Assembly (NCBI GenBank): GCA_019633425.1
Contig: WSUB01000304.1
Coordinates: forward strand, 1 to 19,601
Reading direction: 5' to 3'
From: Tulasnella sp. 424
Lineage: Eukaryota > Basidiomycota > Agaricomycetes > Cantharellales > Tulasnellaceae
Length of the DNA stretch: 19,601 nt
The notes beneath the pieces are model-generated. The model had not been told where the DNA came from and searched no databases. It was given only the letters and a program-made list of their open reading frames with translations. The first letter of the stretch is position 1. Every line of letters starts with the position of its first letter. This document shows, piece after piece, positions 9,468-17,657 of this stretch. The translations under genes and the position numbers were made by a program.

Positions 9468-9961
9468 ATGTCTGCAAAGCCGCTCAACGTCACAGCGAAC
9501 GGAAAACCGTCTTCATCATCAGCCACGTCTTCAAAGGCCCCAGAAAAGACGGCTTCAAAGGCCCCTTTGGTCAAACCGGAAGAGATATCCAGTCCTCATG
9601 AACTTACGGCCTTTGTAAGCCCACCGCAGCATCGTTGCTTTGTGCATTCGTCTTTACGCATATGCTGTTTTAGGTTGAATCCTTACTTACTCAGCTTGAG
9701 ACTAAGTTTGATGACATGTCAACCGAAGTTTTGGACAAAAGTAAGCCGGATTCGAGTGTTTTTGAGAAAACATTCTCATCCCAACATCGTTCTTTCACAG
9801 TGACAAGCATGTCGACGCGCGTAAATGCTCTTGAGGTGGCTATACAGGACCTAATCAACGATACATACGTCCCTGGAACAGTGCCGGCGACCCCTGCTCC
9901 AGGGGCAAGATCGGATTCCGGAAGATTCGACAGTGCGAAGTCAGATACTTCAGAGCACTGA
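9468..9961 (+). CDS. HSBP1: HSBP1-like heat shock factor-binding protein, three exons
   Basis: Exons are 9468-9614, 9674-9740 and 9801-9961, giving 124 aa. HSBP1 is a small trimeric coiled-coil protein that binds the trimerisation region of heat shock factor and dampens its activity in animals. In the spliced product the core runs HELTAFVESLLTQLETKF, DDMSTEVLDKM and TSMSTRVNALEVAIQDLI (about 45-88), with heptad spacing of hydrophobics matching the family core. Both introns (59 and 60 nt) must be removed to make it continuous. The Ser/Lys/Pro-rich N-terminal 44 residues and Ser/Asp-rich tail (SDSGRFDSAKSDTSEH) are fungal extensions. Human HSBP1 is 76 aa. The start is favoured by a C/A-rich leader (about 9395-9467) and by being the last in-frame ATG before the core. 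The gene is divergent from clpX and convergent with the ankyrin gene. Confidence 0.9.
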
Positions 9962-10175
9962 GTACGTTCTCTTCGACGACAAAAGTGCTCGCAAGCTTGC
10001 CAATAGTGATCTAGATGAATGTTGTTGTACTTCTACCGGGTCTCTGTTTGAACGGTCCGACGCTCTGTTTCAATTTGTATACCAAGCCACTTTTTCTGGT
10101 TGCTCACTCCCTCCCCGGCAATGGACATCTCGGCAATAATGCTCGTATGCTTCAAATCAAACTACCAACGATAGA

Positions 10176-11253
10176 TCAAGGCTTGCCGCAGCGTGAGATT
10201 ACATACTCCTTCGCTCTCTTTTGTTCCTGTCCTCCTACGCCTTCCATATCCTCCGGAGCTTCTCCATCTGAGTTTAACTGGAGGAATTTTTGGGGGTAAG
10301 TTTGACGGATGTCGGGCCATTCGACGACGGGACCTACCCTATCCCTATCCGCTCCAGCCTCGATCAACAAAACCGCCGCCTCGGCGTATGCACTCTCCAT
10401 CGCTAAATGCAAAGGAGTATTTCCAATTCTATCCTGAGTATTTAACCTGGTTTTAATCTTCTTGGTCGGGTCGGCGTTTGGATTTGGTGGTGGGTTTATG
10501 AGGAGAGCGACGAAACCGGTGTTTCCTGTTGTTGCAGCACGGTGAAGGGGGTGTTGGTTCGCCTTGTCTTTGGCATTTACCTGACGTCCTTCGCTTAGCA
10601 CGAGATAGAGAAGAAATCTAGGGAGACATACATCGGCACCACGCTCAAGGAGGATCCGCCCAATCTACAAGGAACTGGCCGTAAGATGACTGCCATTCGT
10701 CCTTAAGAACCATCGTACCTCGACGCGACCTTTAGATGCAGCATAATGCCTGAATAAGCACCTTACAATCAGTCAAGCAGGAGAACTGGTCAGCATGGAC
10801 CAACTGACAACGCCGTAAGTCCTTTGTCGTTCGTCGCATTGACGTTGGCCCGGGAACCAAGTAGCTCCCTCACAGATTCACCATCTCCTGCACTCACTAT
10901 GGCAGATGAAGTTTAGTTAGACACTTTTATTGGTCCTAGCTACGGTGAAGCCTTTGGGCTTACCTGCAATCATCAAAGGGGTCCATCCACTAGAGTCCCT
11001 CTTATCCACTTCGACTCCCTCCTTCGATACCAACTCGCGAACGATATCGGTGGAGCCGGACGATGCTGCCCAGTGTAAGGCCGTCCTGCCATCTGAGTCT
11101 ATGGAGTTCAAGAGGTTCGGGTCCGCGTTCAGCAGCGAGCGGACAACGTGTAGTTGCTCTGGAATTTGGCTGTCAGTCATCGGAGATCATGTAGTGGCCT
11201 CCCTCTACCAACTCACTCTGTAAAGCAGCGTTCTGAATCGTGATGGATGACAT
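10176..11253 (-). CDS. PSMD10: PSMD10/Nas6-like ankyrin-repeat proteasome chaperone, seven exons
   Basis: Exons are 11253-11217, 11158-10964, 10896-10809, 10749-10719, 10664-10632, 10580-10338 and 10277-10176, giving 242 aa. Ankyrin repeats follow one another: DGRTALHWAASSGSTDIVRE, SSGWTPLMIAVSAGDGESVR, DKGLTALHYAASKGRVE, ANQHPLHRAATTGN and RIGNTPLHLAMESAYAEAA. The tail ends EYVISRCGKP. This matches gankyrin/Nas6 in repeat order and length (human 226 aa). That protein binds the Rpt3 ATPase and chaperones assembly of the 19S proteasome regulatory particle. Ankyrin motifs are cut by introns at several points and rejoin exactly in frame; exons 4 and 5 are only 31 and 33 nt. The 10- to 12-residue N-terminus (MSSITIQNAALQ) is the least secure part. 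Other ankyrin proteins cannot be excluded, but the ending and repeat count favour PSMD10. Confidence 0.88.
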
Positions 11254-11888
11254 TCTGGAAAGAGTTAGAGAGGTTGTGGTTGACAAGCAGCGTACCAGTC
11301 GAGTGCGACGCGCGTCTATTTACTTATTTTTCAGGTCCCTCGCTGACGTCGCTGCTCTATTGCTGACTAAATTGCCCAAGGGAGGACGCAGATACGGGAG
11401 GGCAATTGTGGCACGATGATGTGAGACGACTTCATGGAATAAATGATTAAAATACATTCAGGTAGCTATCTATAATACACGGCAGTAACGCTAGATTGGA
11501 GGGACCCACGCAATCCTGTGGCAGGGCATAAGTTTCGGTCAGCATCGATCCCATCAACGACAGAAGGGAGCAAAGCGTGGTGGAAAGGAGTGCCCTCAGA
11601 CTTCCAAGGAAGGACAATGACAATCCCTCAACGCACCGACCCCCGCGAGCCCCCACAGCGCGAGGTTCCCGAAGGAGACACAAGGCCCACAGCTCCACAC
11701 GCGCACCGTTCTGAGTTCGTGGTAACGCGCTGCTCCGAAGAGCGGCGGGAGGGGGAATATGTGTAGGGCATAACGAGGGAGTACTCGGAATCCGAGGATG
11801 CTAGGGTGGAAACTGCGAATGTCATACACGGAATTTTCATCGTCGGGCGATGCGGAAGCGATGAAAAGGAATTGAACGCTGAGGTATG
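11254..11888. other. Intergenic, no secure gene
   Basis: This lies between the ankyrin gene promoter (left) and the candidate small membrane protein gene on the minus strand (right). Several overlapping ORFs of 70-83 residues exist on the minus strand, rich in Cys, Arg and Ser, without domain signal. They could contain a further exon or the 3' UTR of the gene starting at 12113. Confidence 0.35.
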
Positions 11889-12113
11889 CTACTCACGCTG
11901 AATATACACCGTCCCCAAGGGTATTGCGCCAAGCAAACCGATAAGTACGCCCTACTGGAGAAGAGAGAGTCAGCACGTTGTAGGGATCAAAAGAGATTGA
12001 CAACGAGTGGATCAGACTAGTGACACTGGCTGCGTCCAAATCACCCTCTTGCGAGGGGTTTGCGCAAGTGAAGGAGAAGATCCAACACTGCGACTTGCTC
12101 TACGTCTCGGCAT
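11889..12113 (-). CDS. Candidate tiny membrane protein, two exons
   Basis: An ATG at 12113 in good context (CGACCATGCC) opens MPRRRASRSVGSSPSLAQ, then TPRKR. A 93-nt intron (12044-11952) has donor GTGATT, a clear CTGAC branch site and a pyrimidine-rich acceptor CAGTAG. Using the second AG, exon 2 (11951-11889) reads GVLIGLLGAIPLGTVYIQRE then stop. The 43-residue product would have a basic N-terminus and one hydrophobic segment of about 17 residues, like a single-pass organelle or ER membrane protein. I do not recognise the family. The stop overlaps a GTGAGT donor (after ATTCAGC), so the protein may continue into another exon to the left. If the first AG of the acceptor is used, translation stops at once. 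The intron is the best-supported part. Confidence 0.35.
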
Positions 12114-12365
12114 GGTCGTGTAAGACGGGGAGAGAAGTAAAGTCATCCTTTTGGATAGATGGGTGCACGCACAAGGCATGACACCCAGCGGAAGGTGTGA
12201 AAGCGGAACGAATGCTCACCTATTGCTTGCAGTCAACGGGCACGGCTTGGAAGGAAATGTTACCTCTACTTTGGTCAAATTTTCAACGGCTTTAAGCGTT
12301 ATGAGAGGTGTCCGTGCGTTTCCCACCCCTGAAGCACCACTTTGGTCAGCAGACTCCTGTTCTGG

Positions 12366-12372
12366 TATATAT
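12366..12372 (+). promoter_or_regulatory. TATA box of the PITH-domain gene
   Basis: TATATAT lies 76 nt upstream of the ATG at 12448, at a typical fungal distance, in an otherwise non-coding gap of about 330 nt between this gene and the divergent candidate small gene. Confidence 0.45.
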
Positions 12373-12447
12373 CCAGCTTTCCCGCTAGTCGACACCACTT
12401 GCACTTTTTGACTTCGTCATACCTTCTATAGGCACAGATTCTCCGCC

Positions 12448-13256
12448 ATGAGCAGCTGTGCAGATGAGCATGACCACAGTGGCCATGATCACGATGGACA
12501 CGACCACAGTCATGACATTTCCGACGCCCAACCCAATAATCTCTACGACCGTGTAGACAGACAAAATGTCGTAGCCTTGAACGCGGATACACCGGAACCG
12601 AAAATCATCAAGCCCTGGCACGAGAGGATGGACGAGACAATCGTAAGCTCCTCCGATTCTTTACATCCACGGGCTCGGTTCTGACGCCCTAGCGTAGAGC
12701 GTCGAAAGTGATGCAGATGACCAGCTCATCATCCGTGTCCCATTTACGGGCTCTGTCAAGCTTCGCTCTATCCTCCTCAAAACAGGTCCAACCGAAGAGA
12801 CTCCCACCAAGATGGACATTGTATGCCTCGTTGCTTGACTGCCAAGAAATCGGCTGATCGACACTGTTTCAGTATGTCAACGAGGAGGGATTGGACTTCG
12901 ATGACGTCGCAGACAAGCAACCTGCCCAAAGCTTTGACATCCCCCAGAGCAGGGAAGTGGGCGACTATGCCGTCAAGTAGGTACCTCCTGAGGCGTACCT
13001 TTTCCCTATTAACCTCAAACCCACTCGGGCTCTCGCTAGGCCTTCCAAGTTCTCGGATGTCCGGAACTTGACCCTTTTCTTCCCAGCAGCTCAAGGGGCT
13101 GATAATGTTCGCATTTATTACATCGGGTTCCTTGGGGAGTGGAGGGAGATCAAAGATCGACCTGCGGTCATTCTGTACGAAGCGCAGGCGAATCCAGCAG
13201 ATCATCCAAAGATTCGTGGCATTAACGATGGCGAGTCCTCAAACCTTGGAATGTAG
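12448..13256 (+). CDS. PITHD1: PITH-domain protein (PITHD1 type), four exons
   Basis: Exons are 12448-12642, 12698-12820, 12873-12976 and 13040-13256, giving 212 aa. The N-terminus is His/Asp-rich (DHSGHDHDGHDHSHD), as in PITHD1 homologues. It is followed by NLYDRVDRQNVVALN and the linker IIKPWHERMDETI. The PITH fold (formerly DUF1000) is recognisable from SVESDADDQLIIRVPFTGSV through VGDYAVKPSKFSDVRNLT, VRIYYIGFLGEWRE and YEAQANPADHPKI. Length equals human PITHD1 (211 aa), and there is no thioredoxin domain, which separates it from TXNL1. The PITH domain of TXNL1 docks on the 26S proteasome; for stand-alone PITH proteins the role is less clear. The His-rich stretch could bind metal, which is inference. 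It lies in tandem with the epoxide hydrolase gene downstream. Confidence 0.93.
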
Positions 13257-13410
13257 AGTATGGTAAGCTTCCTGTGGGAGCGGCTGGCATCAGTTTCTTG
13301 GAGCTTGCGAAAGCACCCTTGCACGCCTTTTAAAACCTTCTCCATGTTTAAAGACCGTTGAATGAAGTACCTATTCGTCAAGATGCTTTGATTCTTACCA
13401 GAGGAAATCA

Positions 13411-13472
13411 TTACCCACGGGTAACGGTGTGTCGATGCCGTCACTGGACCATCGCAGCACCCATACCCGTGG
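13411..13472 (+). promoter_or_regulatory. Palindrome plus repeated half in the epoxide hydrolase promoter
   Basis: TTACCCACGGGTAA (13411-13424) is a perfect inverted repeat with a two-base centre. TACCCGTGG (13464-13472) matches nine consecutive bases of its other strand. The pair sits 145-206 nt upstream of the ATG at 13617, a suitable place for a dimeric transcription factor. The factor is unknown, and chance cannot be excluded. Confidence 0.3.
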
Positions 13473-13549
13473 AAAAAGAACGCGCGAGTTGGGGGGGAGA
13501 CACTTGAATGCGGATCTCGTTCTTAACCGGCCCTTCACTCCGCCACCTT

Positions 13550-13560
13550 CATATATATAC
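13550..13560 (+). promoter_or_regulatory. TATA box of the epoxide hydrolase gene
   Basis: CATATATATAC lies about 57 nt before the ATG at 13617, followed by a C/T-rich leader (ACGCGTCTTTTTTCTGC). It is the clearest TATA element in the window and suggests an inducible gene, as expected for a xenobiotic-handling enzyme. Confidence 0.5.
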
Positions 13561-13616
13561 CGCTCACCACGCGTCTTTTTTCTGCTTCAAACTCGCTCAA
13601 CCATCCCCCAGTAATC

Positions 13617-15281
13617 ATGGCTGATATCAAACCGTTCAAGATTGAGGTTTCCGACGAGACACTCGAGGATCTCAGGAAGCGACTCGAGCTGACACGTTAT
13701 CCTCACGAGTTGGACCTCCCGAAAGGAGAAGAATGGTCATATGGGACTCCTCGTAAGACGTAAGTCTCGGAAAAACAACATCGAACTGCTCTCAAAAGGT
13801 GACCGGAATTCGCTCCAGTGTTCAGGAGCTCGTCGAATACTGGAAGAACGAATACGACTGGCGCAAGGCTGAAAACGAGCTCAACACGAAGCTCCCTCAG
13901 TTTACCACTGACATCAATACGGAGGAGCACGATACATTAACTGTGCACTTCGCGCACGTCCGCTCCTCTCGGCCAAACGCAATACCGCTCTTGATCGTTC
14001 ACGGATGGCCGGGGAATTTCGCTGAGGTGAGTGGTTTGGCGGACAATTACTCCACTATTCTCAGCTTCCCTTCTCAGGTCCTCAAAATGATTGACGAACT
14101 GACTGAACCGGCGGACCCCAAACATCCCGCTTTTCATGTCATATCCCCCTCGTAAGAACTATCGCCCAAGCGTTCATATCAACAGAATCTCATCTGTATT
14201 ATACCCAGAATCCCAGGTTTCGGCTTCTCGCAGCCGTCAAACAAGCCCGGCTTCGGGCTCAAGGCGACCGCGGAAGTCTTTCACAAGCTCATGCATCGAC
14301 TTGGATATCAACACTACATGGCTCAGGGCGGAGACTTGTACGCTCATTCATTTTCCGTCATTGCTGTTGACTGACAATGGTTTTGAAAGCGGGGGCCTCA
14401 TCGTCCGCGCCTTGGCCATCTGGTATCCAGAAAGCTGCCGCGGGATCCACACTACTTTCCTCGTTATGCACCCGATATTGCTTCTTCGCCACCCAATAAT
14501 GGTGGGGAAGCTTCTTCTTGGGTTTATTGGCGCACCGGGAGGATACACACCCTCAGAGATTGAGGGCATGAAGCCGACGATCAACTTCTTTATCAAAGAG
14601 GAGGGTGTGGCATATTCCATCATCCAAAGACAGGCACCACAAGTGAGAGCTACCTCACCGATTAATCTAGAGCTCTTCCTTATGACTCTTCCCCCCTGTC
14701 TAGACTCTTGGTTTCGGGATGACAGATAGTCCGGCTGGTCTTCTCGCTTGGATCCGAGAGAAGTACGAGGCTTGGCCAGACAGGTACAACTGGACAAACG
14801 ACGAGATTCTCATGTGGACTATGCTGTATTGGATTCCTGGTCCAGCTCCGAGTTTCCGGTCAGTCGCGTTCCCTGACCTTGTTCCAGAGCGCAAAAGAAT
14901 CTGAAAAATCTAACGGCCTAGATATTATAAAGAAAGCTTCAACACCGAGAAAGGACTAGCAGACCTGAACAAAACAATTAAGGCGTGGAGCGACGTTCCA
15001 CTTGGGGTGTCCACATTCAAAAAGGAAAGTATCCAGTGGCCTGATGAGCTTGGGGGAATGGTTCAACCGCTCAAGTTCGCAAGGAGACATGAAACAGGAG
15101 GGCATTTTGCCGCTTGGGAGAAGTATGTTACAGATTTTTATTTCTCTGTCTTGCGAGAGGACTAACCTGAGATATCTATCGAAGCCCTGACGTTCTGGCG
15201 CGCGACATCCAAGAATTTGCGGGCATAGTTGCCCTTGAGGAACCTGCATTCTACTTCGCAGCATCTACATCTAGCACATGA
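13617..15281 (+). CDS. Microsomal-type epoxide hydrolase, eight exons
   Basis: Exons are 13617-13759, 13819-14026, 14078-14151, 14209-14337, 14390-14642, 14704-14858, 14922-15122 and 15185-15281, giving 419 aa. These alpha/beta-hydrolases open epoxides to diols. The N-terminal EHN domain starts at IKPFKIEVSDETLEDLRKRL and includes PRKTVQELVEYWKNEYDW. The oxyanion motif HGWPG is at 109-113. After PGFGFSQPS, the nucleophile Asp184 sits in QGGDFGGLI, where most relatives have GGDWG. The lid region includes LGFIGAPGGYTPSEIEGMK. Then come TDSPAGLLAWIREKY and the catalytic His382 in GGHFAAWEN. Length suits fungal EHs (about 390-420 aa). All seven introns are 51-63 nt, and each junction restores a conserved block. 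No signal anchor is obvious at the N-terminus, so cytosolic location is possible. The acid member of the triad was not assigned. Confidence 0.94.
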
Positions 15282-15658
15282 TCTCCCTAAATGTAGTTTG
15301 CTTTGCCTACAGCTTCTATTAAATCTGTCAATACGAGAACTATCTTGGAAAACCCGAACTTCGACGTCAGTGGAAGGGGGTCGCAATTGGGGAGCGTTCA
15401 ATCTAATAAGAACTCATCCCAAACTATGGAGAGCAACCTGCTACGCCGCTCGCCCGACGTGATCGAGAAAGAGTTAAAAAGACCGACGGGAATCCTGCGC
15501 GACGCCGGTTGCCAGTCGCTGAAAAGGCGGAGATGGTTGGCCACGGAAACAAACAAGGTACAAACACCAGCGAACCCCAACTTTCGTTTTACTTCAGACC
15601 AACGACGCTCCCCCACTCCCTTTTCCTCGACCACCGTACCCTCTACTTGTTCTCTACC
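15282..15658 (+). promoter_or_regulatory. Intergenic and septin leader
   Basis: The gap between the epoxide hydrolase stop and the septin ATG has no independent gene. Its last 70 bases (15590-15658) are strongly C/T-rich up to the ATG, a typical basidiomycete leader for a well-expressed gene. A GTACAA to TTCAG stretch at 15557-15596 could be a very short 5' UTR intron, but this is not secure. Confidence 0.4.
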
Positions 15659-16934
15659 ATGGCCACCGCTGCTGTTGATGAAATCCGCGCATCGTCCTAT
15701 GTCGGCTTCGACTCGATCACTCGTCAAATCGAGTACAAGCTGTTGAAGCGCGGCTTCCAGTTCAACGTAATCGTTGTCGGACAGACTGGACTCGGAAAGA
15801 GCACCCTTATCAACACCATCTTTGCTTCTCATCTCATCGACTCCAAAGGTCGTCTTGAGCATGATGAACCGGTCAGACAGACGACGGAGATTCAGGCTGT
15901 GTCGCATGGTGCGTTGCCATTTCCCATTTTGCCGCCATTTTTGCTACCCTTTTTCCTCATCGTCTGCACCTGCATTGAACGCCTTTCTCGTGTCTCTCTC
16001 CCATTCGGCGCGTTTTCCCTCGGATTCATGGCACTAATTGGCTTTTGTCTTCGCAGTCATCGTTGAAAACGGTGTCAGACTGAGACTGAACATCGTTGAT
16101 ACCCCCGGTTACGGCGATCAAATCAACAACGAAGGTTGCTGGGATACGATCATCAAGTATATCAAGGTCAGAGTAAATCATACTTGATTATCTCCAGCGG
16201 CCTGACCGCGGCCTCATTGCGAACAGGACCAGCACTCTGCATACCTGCGGAAGGAGTTGACCGCCATGCGCGATAAGCACATCCAAGACACTCGCATCCA
16301 CTGCTGCCTTTTCTTCATCAACCCCACCGGACACTCCCTTCGGTCTATCGACATTATTGTCATGAAGAAGCTGAGCGAAGTGGTCAACGTCGTGCCCATT
16401 ATCGCCAAGGCGGACTCCCTCACTCTGGAGGAACGCGAAGTGTTCAAGAACAACATCCGGGCGGAGATGCAGTATAACAACATTCGCCTCTACCCCTTCG
16501 ACACTGATGAGAATGACCCAGAGGAACTCGCGTTGAACGAGACCATCCGAGTGAGTGATGTCTTCGGTTGAGAACGGGGATATCTGCTAACACCAGCTGC
16601 AGAACATCATTCCTTTCGCAGTTGTTGGCTCTGAACGTAATGTTCTCATCGATGGCAAGCCCGTCCGTGGTCGAAAGAACAAGTGGGGTGTCATCAACGT
16701 GGAGGACGAAACACACTGCGAGTTCGTTCATCTCAGGAACTTCCTGACGAGGTATGATCTGTTTCCCTACCAGCAATTAGTTTGCCAGGATGATCTGATC
16801 ACCTTTCCGTGTCTAGGACCCACCTTCAGGACCTTATTGAAACCACTGCCCAGATACATTACGAGGCATTCCGTTCGAAGCAGCTCCTTGCCCTCAAGGA
16901 CGCCTCCGCTCGCCCCGCTCAAGGCTCTGCTTAG
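15659..16934 (+). CDS. CDC10: Septin, Cdc10 type, five exons
   Basis: Exons are 15659-15908, 16057-16166, 16227-16550, 16603-16751 and 16817-16934, giving 316 aa. Septins are GTP-binding proteins that polymerise into filaments at the membrane and organise septation and polarity. [20 protein letters not shown] leads into the P-loop GQTGLGKST (41-49). Switch I follows as RQTTEI (73-78), G3 is DTPGYGD (98-104) and G4 is AKAD (180-183). The septin unique element includes [20 protein letters not shown]. The protein ends about 15 residues after [11 protein letters not shown] with no coiled coil. That, with the SYVGFD start and length (yeast Cdc10 is 322 aa), points to Cdc10 rather than Cdc3, Cdc11 or Cdc12. 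The stop is followed directly by GTAAGG, so a 3' UTR intron is possible. Confidence 0.95.
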
Positions 16935-17657
16935 GTAAGGCTTTTAAAATGTGGATGAAAGGAGTCCCACCTGAGATAGTCAGGAAGGGTAGCTCGCTCT
17001 CCTTCTCCCATCATTAAGGATTGCCTTGACCATTACTGATATTGATTACGCCCATATAGTGATCGTCTTTTTGTTACTATTTCCTGTCCTTCTCTCCCGT
17101 CTCCTAGTAGGTTACTTGTTGAAGGCTATCTTGCGCTGTGCTTCTGACCCCTCGCTGTTATATTATAGTACCCTAAAAGCCAGCGTTCGCTGCGCCTCAC
17201 GTACCTTCCTTTCGCCTTCTCTGTTCCTATCTATTCCATGTTCGACTCGCTCCCAATGTCACGCTTCCTTGGAAATGATGGCCCATGAGCAAAGCTCTCA
17301 GAGCCGAGCAAATGAATGGCAAAGTAAAAACCATCTTCTGGAATTGTCGCATCCCGGTCTAAGTCATCTACTGATATGTATGCATTGGAGCTGGAGTATT
17401 TGGGTATATAAGGACCTGACGAGATGCAACAAGGAACCTGCTTCTGCGTATTTAAGTCCATGAAGTGCACTTCGATAGCACAAAGGGGCGTCTGTAACAA
17501 ATATATGGAAACTACAGTACATCGAATGATGGTTCACCGCGAAAGCTTTATGAAGGTGAGGTTAGGTAAGAGTGTACAGATGTTATGTTTTGGATGTGTT
17601 TGCTCCCGTGATGCAACAGTTTGTCGTTGGGAGGTATGTCATCAATGTTACCAATCC
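16935..17657. other. Convergent gap between septin and the TPR gene
   Basis: This contains the 3' flanks of two convergent genes. The septin side (16935-17230) is C/T-rich with no gene. A minus-strand frame at 17231-17497 stays open and has unbiased composition (NAYISVDDLDRDATIPEDGF). It is preceded by a TTGTTACAG acceptor-like string, so it might be an exon of the TPR gene or of another transcript. From its own ATG at 17461 it would encode 76 aa. No domain is recognised. Confidence 0.35.

Noticed and set aside
13760..13818. Acceptor at CTCAAAAG (13799) for the epoxide hydrolase first intron
   Set aside because: It would put a stop in frame. The acceptor CTCCAG at 13818 restores PRKTVQELVEYW.
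15398..15907. 169-residue minus-strand ORF opposite septin exon 1
   Set aside because: The plus strand encodes clear septin motifs there. The antisense frame shows no domain.
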